Origin: DAOUBP01 sp034432655
Lineage (GTDB): Bacteria > Chloroflexota > Anaerolineae > CG2-30-64-16
Direction of reading: 5' to 3'
DNA length: 63,892 bases
NCBI GenBank assembly: GCA_034432655.1
Contig: DAOUBP010000090.1
Location: forward strand, 1-63,892
How positions within the stretch are numbered: position 1 is the stretch's first letter; each line of letters starts with the position of its first letter. The notes under the pieces were generated by a model that did no database searches, had not been told where the DNA came from, and was given only the letters and a program-made list of their open reading frames with translations. The position numbers were made by a program, and so were the translations under genes. Positions 15,414 through 23,422 of this stretch are shown piece after piece.

Positions 15414-18029
15414 GTGGTGGGAGCGCAGTTGTCACTAAGCCGTCTGCGCGTTGAGATCCACGGCGCGGTGCAGGGGGTCGGCTTCCGGCCGTTTGTCTAT
15501 CGTCTGGCGACCGGGCTGGGGTTGACAGGTTGGGTTATCAACGACACGGCCGGCGTGTTCATTGAAGTCGAGGGGCCGGCCGAAACCCTTCGATGCTTTT
15601 TGGAACGCTTGCCGGCCGAGGTGCCCCCGCGCGCCATCGTGCAGAGCCTCGACGCCGAGTGGCTTGAGGCGGCCGGGTACACCACGTTCGAGATCCGCCA
15701 CAGCGACAACTCCGGCGCCAAGACTGTCCTGGTCCTGCCTGATCTCGCGACCTGTCCTGATTGCCTGGCCGAGGTGTTCGATCCTGCCGACCGTCGCTTC
15801 GGCTATCCCTTCACCAACTGCACCAACTGTGGCCCACGCTTCAGCATCATCCAGGCGTTGCCCTACGATCGCCCCAACACAACCATGCGGCAGTTCATCA
15901 TGTGCCCGCAATGCCAGGCCGAGTACGATAACCCGCTGGACCGTCGTTTTCATGCACAACCCAACGCATGTCCGGTGTGTGGGCCGCAGGTAGTGTTTGT
16001 TGGCGAATCAGCGAATCAGCGAATCAACGAATCAGCGAATAGGCGGAGTGAGCATCCTCAGATGCGCACGGTGGATGAAGACACACCTGCTCTGCGCGCT
16101 GCGGCTGAAGCGCTGCGCAACGGACAGATCGTGGCCATGAAGGGGCTGGGCGGGTTCTTGTTGCTGGCGGACGCGACCAACGATGAGGCGGTCGGCCGGT
16201 TGCGGGCGCGCAAACGGCGGGGGGACAAGCCCTTTGCGATTATGGTGCGCGACCTGGCCATGGCGCGCCAGCTCTGTCATGTGTCGCCGGAAGCCGCAGC
16301 GTTGCTCACCGCACCCGAAGCTCCAATCGTCCTGCTGCCCAAGCGCTTGCCTACCGATGCTGATGCCGCGGGGGATGAAAATCGTAAGGCAACTCTGCAG
16401 GAGCTGCCTCACAGCGCGGCGGTCTTCGGGACAGTCAGCGCCCACGCGCCCGGCACATCACACTCACAGCCTGCCACTGCGTCACCGTGTCACCGTGTCA
16501 TCGTGTCACCATCCGTCGCGCCCGACAACCCCTACCTGGGCATCATGCTGCCATACATGCCGTTGCATCACCTGCTGCTGCGCGAGATCGGCGTCCCTGT
16601 GGTAGCGACCAGCGGCAATCTGTCTGACGAGCCGATCTGCACGGACAACGACGAGGCATTTGAGCGGTTGCGGGGGCTGGCGGACGCGTTTCTGATCCAC
16701 GACCGGCCCATCGCCCGCCATGTGGACGACAGCGTGGCCTGGATCGTGGCCGGCGCGCCGCGGCTGTTGCGGCGTGCGCGCGGCTACGCACCGCTGCCGG
16801 TGCTGCTGAAGGAGGAAGTCCCCACCATTCTGGCTGTCGGCGCACATCTGAAGAACACGGTCGCGCTCAGCGTAGGCCGCCGGGTTTTCATCAGCCAGCA
16901 TATCGGCGATCTGGAGACGCCTGAGGCGTTGGCCGCGTTCGAGCGGGTCATCGCCGATTTCCTGCGTTTGTATGAGGCAGAACCCGTCGCGATCGCGCAC
17001 GACATGCACCCGGACTATCTGTCAACAAAGTGGGCGGTGGAACACCTCCAATCGCCAACCTCGAACCTGCAACACCTCATCCCTGTTCAGCACCATCATG
17101 CGCACCTGGCCGCATGCCTGGCCGAGAACCGGGTCGAGGGGCCGGCGTTGGGGGTGACGTGGGACGGCACGGGCTACGGGCCGGATGGGACGGTGTGGGG
17201 CGGCGAGTTCCTGTTGGGAGATGCGGCTGCGTATCAGCGGGTGGCGCATCTGCGGCCGTTCCGGCTGCCCGGCGGAGACGCGGCTGTGCACGAGCCGCGG
17301 CGCGTGGCGCTGGCGCTGCTGTGGGAGCTCTATGGGGAGGACGCGTTGGCGATGGACAACCTGGCGCCAGTCGCCGCGTTCACCCCGTCCGAGCGCCGGG
17401 TTTTGGGCCAGATGCTGGCCGGGGACGTGAACGCGCCCCTCACCACCAGCATGGGCCGCCTGTTCGACGGCGTGGCCGCGCTGGCGGGGCTGCACCAGCG
17501 GGTCAGCTACGAGGGCCAGGCTGCGATGCGGCTGGAGTTCATGGCAGACATGGCTGAAGCCGGCGCGTATCCGCTTGACCTCACCCCCTGGTCCCCTCTC
17601 CGGCAAGGGCAGGGGGGAATCGAGGCGCTGCTTCCCCCAAAGGGAGGGGGCAGGGGGGTAAGTGGCGTCCTGGACTGGCAACCGCTTGTGGCAGCGGTCC
17701 TGGCTGATTTGCGTCGCGGGACGCCGGCGAGTATCATCTCCGCACGCTTTCACAACGGCCTGGTGCGTGCGATGATCGAGGTCGCGCAAGCCATCGGGCA
17801 GCCGCGCGTGGCGCTGACGGGCGGCTGTTTCCAAAATCGCATCCTGACCGAGCGCGCATTCGATGCGTTGACGCGTGCCGGCTTCGAGGTCCTGCTCCAT
17901 CGCCATGTCCCGCCCAATGACGGCGGCATCAGCCTGGGGCAGGTGGCGGTGGCTGCGGCCCAGTGGTCAGGGCACAGGGGACAGTGGACAGGAGTCAGTG
18001 ATCAGGGGACAGGCGACAGGGGACAGTGA
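15414..18029 (+). CDS. hypF: Carbamoyltransferase HypF, enlarged by in-frame repeats
   Basis: An 871-residue enzyme that makes the cyanide precursor for the Fe site. Domains in order: acylphosphatase (VQGVGFRPFVYRLA, residues 17-30), two zinc fingers (CPDCLAEV ... CTNCG; CPQC ... CPVCG), YrdC-like domain (MKGLGGFLLLADA), and Kae1-like domain (HHHAHLAACLAE; TWDGTGYGPDG; FNGLVR-type HNGLVRAMIE). It starts at GTG 15414, 10 bases after hypA. It is longer than the usual 750-780 residues because low-complexity DNA repeats are inserted in frame near residues 197-211, 356-366 and 723-750, and the last 20 residues are read from another repeat tract. All catalytic motifs remain, so it is probably functional. 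Confidence 0.93.
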   Translation: MVGAQLSLSRLRVEIHGAVQGVGFRPFVYRLATGLGLTGWVINDTAGVFIEVEGPAETLRCFLERLPAEVPPRAIVQSLDAEWLEAAGYTTFEIRHSDNSGAKTVLVLPDLATCPDCLAEVFDPADRRFGYPFTNCTNCGPRFSIIQALPYDRPNTTMRQFIMCPQCQAEYDNPLDRRFHAQPNACPVCGPQVVFVGESANQRINESANRRSEHPQMRTVDEDTPALRAAAEALRNGQIVAMKGLGGFLLLADATNDEAVGRLRARKRRGDKPFAIMVRDLAMARQLCHVSPEAAALLTAPEAPIVLLPKRLPTDADAAGDENRKATLQELPHSAAVFGTVSAHAPGTSHSQPATASPCHRVIVSPSVAPDNPYLGIMLPYMPLHHLLLREIGVPVVATSGNLSDEPICTDNDEAFERLRGLADAFLIHDRPIARHVDDSVAWIVAGAPRLLRRARGYAPLPVLLKEEVPTILAVGAHLKNTVALSVGRRVFISQHIGDLETPEALAAFERVIADFLRLYEAEPVAIAHDMHPDYLSTKWAVEHLQSPTSNLQHLIPVQHHHAHLAACLAENRVEGPALGVTWDGTGYGPDGTVWGGEFLLGDAAAYQRVAHLRPFRLPGGDAAVHEPRRVALALLWELYGEDALAMDNLAPVAAFTPSERRVLGQMLAGDVNAPLTTSMGRLFDGVAALAGLHQRVSYEGQAAMRLEFMADMAEAGAYPLDLTPWSPLRQGQGGIEALLPPKGGGRGVSGVLDWQPLVAAVLADLRRGTPASIISARFHNGLVRAMIEVAQAIGQPRVALTGGCFQNRILTERAFDALTRAGFEVLLHRHVPPNDGGISLGQVAVAAAQWSGHRGQWTGVSDQGTGDRGQ
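16003..16046. repeat. GCGAATCA-type repeat inside hypF
   Basis: Five copies of GCGAATCA/GAATCAAC-like 8-mers inserted between the second zinc finger and the YrdC domain. The same family occurs at 63735-63790 and in degenerate form at 18351-18400. The copy number keeps the hypF frame open. Confidence 0.8.
16481..16510. repeat. GTCACCGT-type tandem repeat inside hypF
   Basis: Three to four tandem units of GTCACCGT/GTCATCGT inside the YrdC domain coding region. It encodes a CHRVIVSPS stretch that is not part of the HypF family. Confidence 0.75.
17581..17661. repeat. CCCCCT-rich inverted repeat inside hypF
   Basis: C-rich and G-rich runs (TCCCCTCTCC, AGGGGGGAA, CTTCCCCC, AGGGAGGGGGCAGGGGGG) that can fold on themselves. 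It encodes a Pro/Gly-rich insertion within the Kae1-like domain. Confidence 0.7.
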
Positions 18030-18107
18030 TCAGGGGATAGTGGACAAAAGCCAGGAAACAGGGAACAATCTGACTCCTGCCCCCTGATTCCTGGCCCCTG
18101 GAAAATG
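17966..18107. repeat. CAGTGGACAGG-type repeat tract at hypF end
   Basis: Degenerate units such as CAGTGGACAG, CAGTGATCAGGGGACAG and TCCTGGCCCC span the last codons of hypF and the gap to hypC. They supply the odd hypF C-terminus (QWTGVSDQGTGDRGQ). Confidence 0.7.
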
Positions 18108-18116
18108 GAGGTTCGC

Positions 18117-18350
18117 ATGTGTCTGGGTGTACCGGGTAAAATACTGAGTATCGAGCCGAATCCTTTGGGCATTACCATGGGCAAGGTGAGCTTCGGCGGC
18201 GTGACCAAGGAGGTGTGTCTGGCCTATGTGCCGGACGCGCAGGTGGATGATTACGTGATCGTCCATGCTGGTTTCGCGCTGAACAAACTGGATGAACAAG
18301 AGGCCCAGGAAGTGTTCGAGCTGCTCCGTCAGATGGGGGAAGTGGAGTAG
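18117..18350 (+). CDS. hypC: Hydrogenase assembly chaperone HypC
   Basis: A 77-residue chaperone with the invariant N-terminus MCLGVPGK, whose Cys2 binds the Fe(CN)2CO intermediate and HypD. Choosing ATG 18117 exposes that Cys right after the initiator Met, as in the family. The remaining sequence forms the small beta-barrel with a C-terminal helix (EEAQEVFELLRQM-like). It is upstream of hypD. Confidence 0.95.
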   Translation: MCLGVPGKILSIEPNPLGITMGKVSFGGVTKEVCLAYVPDAQVDDYVIVHAGFALNKLDEQEAQEVFELLRQMGEVE

Positions 18351-18411
18351 CGCATGAGCGAATCGGCGCATGAGCGAATGGCGAATGGGCGTATGACGCC
18401 ATCAGCCATCA
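18351..18411. repeat. GCGAATGG/GCGCATGA repeat between hypC and hypD
   Basis: Short imperfect repeats (GCGCATGAGCGAATCGGC and relatives) fill the 70-base gap between hypC and hypD. The tract is related to the repeats at 16003 and 63735. No promoter or terminator is evident. Confidence 0.55.
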
Positions 18412-18420
18412 GGGGGCACA

Positions 18421-19506
18421 ATGCGGTTTATTGACGAGTACCGTCGTGAAGAGGATGTCCGCAAGTTTTTAGCGGCCATTGAGCGCACGGTGACGCGACC
18501 GTGGACAATCATGGAGATCTGCGGCGGACAGACGCACACGCTGATCAAGTCCGGCCTGGACCGTATGCTGCCGGAGGCGGTCACGCTGGTGCACGGGCCG
18601 GGCTGCCCGGTATGCGTCACGCCGTTGGAGCTGATTGACCGGGCCATCGCCATTGCGCGGCGGCCGGAGGTCATTTTCACATCATTCGGCGACATGTTGC
18701 GTGTCCCCGGTTCCGGTGCCGACCTGCTCAGCGTCAAAGCGCAAGGCGGCGATGTGCGCATGGTCTACTCGCCGCTGGATGCATTAAAACTGGCCCAACA
18801 GCACCCCGACCGCCAGGTGGTGTTTTTCGCCGTGGGGTTCGAGACTACTGCGCCGGGCAACGCTATGGCCGTCTGGCAGGCGAAGCAGCTCGGCCTGAAC
18901 AACTTCTCCATCCTGGCGTCGCACGTGCTGGTGCCCCCGGCCATGGAGGCCATCCTGGGCGCAGCGGATAACCAGGTGCAGGCTTTTCTGGCGGCCGGCC
19001 ACGTCTGCACGGTGATGGGTTATTGGGAGTACGAGCCTATCGCCGAACGGTACCGTGTGCCCATTGTGGTCACCGGCTTCGAGCCGTTGGACCTGCTGCA
19101 AGGCATTTACATGGCCCTGGCTGCGCTGGAAGAAGGCCGTTGGGGCGTGGAGAACCAGTACACGCGCGCTGTGACCCGAGAGGGCAACCGGCCGGCCCAG
19201 CGGTTGATCAACGAAGTCTTCGAGGTCTGCGACCGGCAGTGGCGCGGCATCGGCACCATCCCGGCCAGCGGTTACCGGCTGCGGCCGGCCTATGCGGCCT
19301 ATGATGCCGAGCTGCGCTTCGGGGTGAGCCAGGTGCGCGCGGCCGAGTCGGCGTTGTGCATCGCCGGCCAGGTGTTGCGGGGCCTGAAAAAGCCTCATGA
19401 GTGCTCTGCATTTGGCCATGAGTGTACTCCCGAACACCCCTTGGGCGCGCCCATGGTCTCCAGCGAAGGCGCCTGCGCCGCGTACTATGCCTACGGGAGG
19501 ACCTGA
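18421..19506 (+). CDS. hypD: Hydrogenase Fe-S assembly protein HypD
   Basis: A 361-residue scaffold protein on which the Fe(CN)2CO unit is built with HypC and HypE. Visible family motifs: CGGQTHT near residue 38, GPGCPVCVTP near 60, GFETTAPGNA near 140, the NFSILASHVLVPPA segment, and the C-terminal Cys group (HECSAFGHECTPEHPLGAPMVSS) that binds a [4Fe-4S] cluster. The stop overlaps the hypE start (TGATG). Confidence 0.95.
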   Translation: MRFIDEYRREEDVRKFLAAIERTVTRPWTIMEICGGQTHTLIKSGLDRMLPEAVTLVHGPGCPVCVTPLELIDRAIAIARRPEVIFTSFGDMLRVPGSGADLLSVKAQGGDVRMVYSPLDALKLAQQHPDRQVVFFAVGFETTAPGNAMAVWQAKQLGLNNFSILASHVLVPPAMEAILGAADNQVQAFLAAGHVCTVMGYWEYEPIAERYRVPIVVTGFEPLDLLQGIYMALAALEEGRWGVENQYTRAVTREGNRPAQRLINEVFEVCDRQWRGIGTIPASGYRLRPAYAAYDAELRFGVSQVRAAESALCIAGQVLRGLKKPHECSAFGHECTPEHPLGAPMVSSEGACAAYYAYGRT

Positions 19507-20606
19507 TGAACGGCCAGCAACCAGCGACCAGCTTCCAGCTCCAGTGTCCCATCCCCATCAGCGATTACCCCACCGTCACTCTGGCCCACGGCGGCGGCGG
19601 CAAGCTGCAGCAGATGTTGATCGAGCGGATGTACCTGCCGGCGTTTCGCAACCCGCTTCTGGAGTCGTTGCACGACGGCGCGATTCTCGATTTTGGATTG
19701 ACCGGACTCAATCCCCAAACTCCAGACCCCAATCCCCAACTCGCTTTCACCACCGATTCCTTCGTTGTCACCCCGCGTGTCTTCCCCGGCGGCGACATCG
19801 GCTCGCTGGCGGTGCATGGCACGGTAAACGACCTGGCCATGTGCGGTGCACAGCCGCTGGCGCTTTCGGCCGCCTTCATCATTGAAGAGGGGCTGCCGAT
19901 GGACGAGCTGTGGCGATATGTGCGCTCGCTGGCCGCAGCTGCGCAGGCGGTCGGCGTGCCGGTGGCCACGGGCGATACGAAGGTGGTGGATCGCGGCAAA
20001 GGGGACGGCCTTTACATCAACACGTCGGGTATCGGGTTGATCCCGCCCGGGGTACGGGTGTCTCCCCAACGCGCCCGGCCCGGCGATGTCATCCTGATCA
20101 ACGGCCGCATCGCGGAGCACGGCATCGCGATCATGTCGGTGCGCGAAGGGCTGGCGTTCGAGACCGAGCTCCAGAGCGATTCCGCGGCGCTGCATGGGCT
20201 GGTGGGGGCGGTGCTGGCCGTCGCGGGCGAGCACGTCCACGTGTTGCGTGACCCCACGCGCGGGGGTGTATCCAGCGCGTTGAACGAGATCGCAGCCTCA
20301 GCCGGGGTGGGCATCCGGCTGGACGAGGCCAGCATTCCCCTGGGCGACGCAGTGCGCGGCGCTTGTGAGATCCTGGGGTTGGATCCGTTGTATGTGGCCA
20401 ACGAGGGCAAGTGCCTGGCCATCGTCGCCCGCGAGGCTGCTGAGGCCGTCCTGGCCGCCATGCGGGCGCATCCACTGGGACGCGACGCGGCGATCATCGG
20501 CGAGGTCGTGGCTGACCACCCACGGCGGGTAGTGCTGCGCAGCCGCATCGGGGGTCAGCGGGTAGTAGATATGCTCAGCGGGGAGCAGCTGCCGCGCATT
20601 TGTTGA
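19506..20606 (+). CDS. hypE: Hydrogenase maturation protein HypE
   Basis: A 366-residue PurM-like ATPase that converts the thiocarboxamide on its C-terminal Cys to thiocyanate for the Fe cyanide ligands. The end LPRIC is diagnostic. The ATP-binding start TLAHGGGGKLQQMLIE and the DPTRGG loop are present. Two oddities: the first 20 residues come from a CCAGCAACCAGCGACC-type repeat, and about 14 residues (LNPQTPDPNPQ region, 19700-19741) are inserted between the strands DFG and LAFTTDSFVV. SelD is related, but the PRIC end and neighbours settle HypE. Confidence 0.95.
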   Translation: MNGQQPATSFQLQCPIPISDYPTVTLAHGGGGKLQQMLIERMYLPAFRNPLLESLHDGAILDFGLTGLNPQTPDPNPQLAFTTDSFVVTPRVFPGGDIGSLAVHGTVNDLAMCGAQPLALSAAFIIEEGLPMDELWRYVRSLAAAAQAVGVPVATGDTKVVDRGKGDGLYINTSGIGLIPPGVRVSPQRARPGDVILINGRIAEHGIAIMSVREGLAFETELQSDSAALHGLVGAVLAVAGEHVHVLRDPTRGGVSSALNEIAASAGVGIRLDEASIPLGDAVRGACEILGLDPLYVANEGKCLAIVAREAAEAVLAAMRAHPLGRDAAIIGEVVADHPRRVVLRSRIGGQRVVDMLSGEQLPRIC

Positions 20607-20610
20607 GGCG

Positions 20611-21564
20611 TTAACCCTGCTGCTCGTCTGCGCGGTCGTGGCCATCCAGGTAAATGATGATGGTCAGGTGGGTGCCCACGCCCACCGCGGATTCCAGCTT
20701 CATGACGTCGGCGCAGGCTTTGATGTTCGGCAACCCCATGCCGGCGCCGAAGCCCATCTCGCGCACCCAGTCGGGCGCGGTGGACCAGCCCGGCTGCATC
20801 GCCAGCTCGATGTCCGGGATGCCCGGACCGTGATCTATCGCTTCGATCTTGATCCGATCACGGCGCACCTCGGCCACGATCTCCCCACCGTCCACGCTGT
20901 AGACCACGATGTTGATCTCCGCCTCATAGGTGGCAACGGCTACCCGGCGGATGATATCGGGGCGAATGCCCAAGCGGTTCAGGGTGCGCTTGAGCCCACT
21001 GGAAGCCTCGCCGGCGCGGGTGAAATCGCGCTCCTTCACCCGATAGCCGAAGACCAGAGCCACCTCGTCGGCGATGATGTCTTCGAAGATGTGGCTGGCC
21101 CGATAGCGGTGGATTTCCTCATCGCGATAGTTGATCTCCAGCCGTTTCAGGATGGCACGCACGATGTCGCCCTGGGTGATAATGCCCACCAGCTGGCCTG
21201 AGCGGTCAATCACCGGAAAACGGCCGAACCGCAGCGTAGCAAACTTGCTGACCGCATGCACCAGTGGCTCATCCGCGTAGAGGGTCACCGGTTTGGGATG
21301 CATGCGTTCGCGCACCGTTGTATTGATCTCACCTGCTGCCAATGCCTTGATGAGGTCCTCGATGCTGACGATGCCGATCATCTTGCCTTCTTCCATGACC
21401 GGCGTGCCTGAGATGCGATTAACCCGCAATATCTCGCGGAACTCGGACATGGTCGCCTCGGGCGAGACGGTGACGACCTTGCGCGTCATGGCATCTTCGA
21501 CCTTAAGCTCGTAGGTCAACTCCTGGAGCTTGGTGATCTCCTTTTTGGGACCGGACGGCTGCAC
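20611..21564 (-). CDS. CBS-pair protein with HATPase (anti-sigma type) domain
   Basis: A 317-residue protein. Residues 20-150 hold two CBS motifs (VSPEATMSEFREIL ... MIGIVSIEDLIKAL; EPLVHAVSKFATLRFGRFPVID). Residues 180-310 form a GHKL ATPase like RsbW/SpoIIAB kinases (AVATYEAEINIVVYS, DHGPGIPDIELAM, GFGAGMGLPNIKACAD). It could sense adenine nucleotides and act as a switch kinase. The start is GTG 21564 with AAGGAGG upstream. It converges on hypE with only 4 bases between the stops. It is downstream of the DRTGG gene and likely co-transcribed. Confidence 0.82.
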   Translation of the reverse strand: MQPSGPKKEITKLQELTYELKVEDAMTRKVVTVSPEATMSEFREILRVNRISGTPVMEEGKMIGIVSIEDLIKALAAGEINTTVRERMHPKPVTLYADEPLVHAVSKFATLRFGRFPVIDRSGQLVGIITQGDIVRAILKRLEINYRDEEIHRYRASHIFEDIIADEVALVFGYRVKERDFTRAGEASSGLKRTLNRLGIRPDIIRRVAVATYEAEINIVVYSVDGGEIVAEVRRDRIKIEAIDHGPGIPDIELAMQPGWSTAPDWVREMGFGAGMGLPNIKACADVMKLESAVGVGTHLTIIIYLDGHDRADEQQG

Positions 21565-21609
21565 GGGGGCCTCCTTATGTGGGCGAGGGACGGCGGAGAA
21601 CAGCGATGG

Positions 21610-22005
21610 TTAAGCCCGTCCTGTGAAGGTGTCGTGCCAACGCTGCACGGTCAGGTCAAACAGCCGGTGCGCAGGCAGGCCGGCCACGTACAACCGGCCG
21701 CATGTCTCGAACATGGTGTACTTGGAAGCCAGCAACGGAATGCCTTTTTGTTCGGCCAGGGCGATGGTCTCCGGCGGCGGGATCTTGCCGCGTACGAAGA
21801 CGATGGCCGCAGTGCCGGCCATTTCGGCGGTGCGGATAACCTGCGGGTTGGTGAGCCCGGTCATCAGGAGCATCCCTTCGTTGGCGAAGGCGAGCACATC
21901 GCTCATTAGATCGGCGCCGCCTCCCGTGGTCACTTCCAGGTCCAGATCCACGTCCTTTGAAATGACTTTTCCCTCGATGACCTCAAGGACTTTGCGAAGC
22001 TTCAT
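21610..22005 (-). CDS. DRTGG-domain protein
   Basis: A 131-residue free-standing DRTGG domain (LRKVLEVIEGKVIS start, GGGADLMSDVLAFA, LTGLTNPQVIRTAEMAG, VFVRGKIPPPETIALA). DRTGG domains occur next to CBS pairs and in phosphotransacetylase; their ligand is poorly known. It has two relatives in this window: a close one at 41015-41410 of equal length and a more distant one at 36943-37281. The ATG overlaps the end of the protease gene upstream (ATGA). Confidence 0.82.
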   Translation of the reverse strand: MKLRKVLEVIEGKVISKDVDLDLEVTTGGGADLMSDVLAFANEGMLLMTGLTNPQVIRTAEMAGTAAIVFVRGKIPPPETIALAEQKGIPLLASKYTMFETCGRLYVAGLPAHRLFDLTVQRWHDTFTGRA

Positions 22006-22487
22006 GGTGCCTCTCTCTTGGGATTGTTGTTGTGCAGTTCGGCCAATACTTCTTGCACTGCCCTGGGCACCGCGGACGTTACAGCCGGCGTCAAGGTCTC
22101 GCCGAAAGAGAGCACATCTTGCACCTCGACGGCGATGATCGAGATGGCGTCTTCGGCCGGCAGCGCCAGGCCCAGGCGCCGGCCCCAGGCGATGGCCTCC
22201 TGAAACGAAAGGTCATGGGTCGAACCGGCGTGGCGGGAACCCCGCAGATCGTTGAAGGCCAGGCAATACACCTGGCCGGGCCGGCCATCGGGCGTCTGGA
22301 TGGCGTCCACCAGGATCAGGCGATCGTAGCCGGCGATCAGCTCCAGCAGGCGCAGCCCGCCCACCGCCGCCTCGGCGAAGCTCACGTCGGGCCGGTCGCA
22401 GGCAGCCGCCACCTGCCGGACGACGTGGATGCCCACCCCATCGTCGGTCAGGATCGGGTTGCCCAGCCCCAGCACCAGCGTCTTCAA
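22002..22487 (-). CDS. Hydrogenase maturation protease
   Basis: An endopeptidase of about 161 residues. It starts LKTLVLGLGNPILTDDGVG from a TTG at 22487 that overlaps the rubredoxin-like gene stop. The metal-binding Asp of LTDDGVG, the EAAVGGLRLLELIAGYDRLILVDA core and the THDLSF His are present. Because the window has three large subunits and three proteases, this one may serve the Mvh-type enzyme at 25107-26567, the nearest hydrogenase on this strand; this is inference from position. Confidence 0.88.
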   Translation of the reverse strand: MKTLVLGLGNPILTDDGVGIHVVRQVAAACDRPDVSFAEAAVGGLRLLELIAGYDRLILVDAIQTPDGRPGQVYCLAFNDLRGSRHAGSTHDLSFQEAIAWGRRLGLALPAEDAISIIAVEVQDVLSFGETLTPAVTSAVPRAVQEVLAELHNNNPKREAP

Positions 22488-22696
22488 TCCTGCTTCTTCA
22501 CCCGGCCGGAGGTCGGCGTGTTCATCAATTGCGGATCGGGCGTGCCGGGGCCGCACTCCGGCGCGTAACAGGTGATATCTATGAAGGCGCACTTCTGTTG
22601 GCAGCTCGGGCACGTCTCGGGCGGGGGCGGCGCGGCCTGAAAAGTGTAGCCGCACTCGGAACATTTCCACCAGGGATGCGGTTGGCGTGCTGGCAT
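22484..22696 (-). CDS. Rubredoxin-like zinc-ribbon protein
   Basis: A 70-residue protein with two CxxC knuckles in rubredoxin spacing (WWKCSECGYTF and CPSCQQKC) and an additional CYAPEC further on. It would bind Fe or Zn. The start at ATG 22696 is chosen for the GGAGG six bases upstream; another ATG at 22711 is possible. It overlaps the protease gene (TTGA). Similar small proteins often accompany hydrogenases and rubrerythrins in electron transfer or oxygen protection. Confidence 0.78.
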   Translation of the reverse strand: MPARQPHPWWKCSECGYTFQAAPPPPETCPSCQQKCAFIDITCYAPECGPGTPDPQLMNTPTSGRVKKQD

Positions 22697-22722
22697 GGGA
22701 GCCTCCTTCATTGGGTTTTCGC

Positions 22723-22842
22723 TCAGAGCGGTATGAACAAGATCGTGTTGATGATGTCTTCCGGTTCGCCTATCCTGGCAATCACTTCGAGATCGCGGAT
22801 GCATGTCCCAATGGATGCCCGCAACTGATGCGCGTAGATCAC
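22723..22842 (-). CDS. Small unrecognised open frame
   Basis: A 39-codon frame starting at GTG 22842 and encoding QLRASIGTCIRDLEVIARIG followed by EPEDIINTILFIPL. Its composition looks protein-like rather than random, but it has no ribosome binding site that I can see and no family. It lies between the restriction enzyme gene and the rubredoxin-like gene and could be the eroded end of a former gene. Confidence 0.25.
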   Translation of the reverse strand: MIYAHQLRASIGTCIRDLEVIARIGEPEDIINTILFIPL

Positions 22843-22876
22843 GCCGTAGAATAAGGATACGTTGCCAGATACGCCG

Positions 22877-23422
22877 TCAGTCTACATCAATCAAAATCAC
22901 CTTGACTGGGACGGCCGGGAAGTGCCGTTTCAACCGTTCAATGTCGTAGACTAACTGCTCACCATAGGATACGCCGGTAGACATCTGGCTATGCAATGCG
23001 TGACAGGGCACGATTTCAATGCCTACATCAGCCTTGTTTTCGTTGAAAAAATACTGAAACTTGGCCATGTCATAGAACATAAACGCATACTTACCAAATT
23101 GAACTTCAACCAGCACCTTGTCTTTCACAAAATCAATCTGCTTGAACGCGCCTGGAATAGTGACGTCACTCTCAGGAATGGTGATTGTGTAGGTATCTCG
23201 CAATTCCAGGTACCCTCTTGCTCTGAAGGCATCACGAAACTGCTGATTCATCTCCTTCGGAGAATAAAGCTTGCGTCCCTGCATGGTTCTTTCTGCACTG
23301 ACCTTGCTACGGGTGGCCCTAACTTCGGCTATTACCGCGTTGATTTCACGGACATGATTCGGGTAACGTACTTGCAGGATCTCCGCTCCACCCAAGTGAG
23401 AATACTCGTAAACGATTCTCAT
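22877..23422 (-). CDS. BstYI/BglII-like type II restriction endonuclease
   Basis: A 181-residue protein closely resembling the BstYI family: MRIVYEYSHLGG at the start, KLYSPKEMNQQF, the catalytic-core segment QIDFVKDKVLVEVQFGKYAFMFYDM with Asp and Glu-x-Gln, and a C-terminal part VGIEIVPCHALHSQMSTG. BstYI cuts RGATCY; the same site here is only an inference. The ATG overlaps the methylase stop (ATGA). Codon choice is less GC-rich than the neighbours, which suggests recent transfer. Confidence 0.85.
   Translation of the reverse strand: MRIVYEYSHLGGAEILQVRYPNHVREINAVIAEVRATRSKVSAERTMQGRKLYSPKEMNQQFRDAFRARGYLELRDTYTITIPESDVTIPGAFKQIDFVKDKVLVEVQFGKYAFMFYDMAKFQYFFNENKADVGIEIVPCHALHSQMSTGVSYGEQLVYDIERLKRHFPAVPVKVILIDVD

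Noticed and set aside
16003..16046. Possible CRISPR-like array of GCGAATCA units
   Set aside because: The units are 8 bases with no spacers and no cas genes are present. The same holds for the tract at 63735-63790.
19506..20606. The HypE-family protein as SelD (selenophosphate synthetase)
   Set aside because: It ends with LPRIC and lies after hypD, which identifies HypE. No selA, selB, selC or selD is seen in the window.
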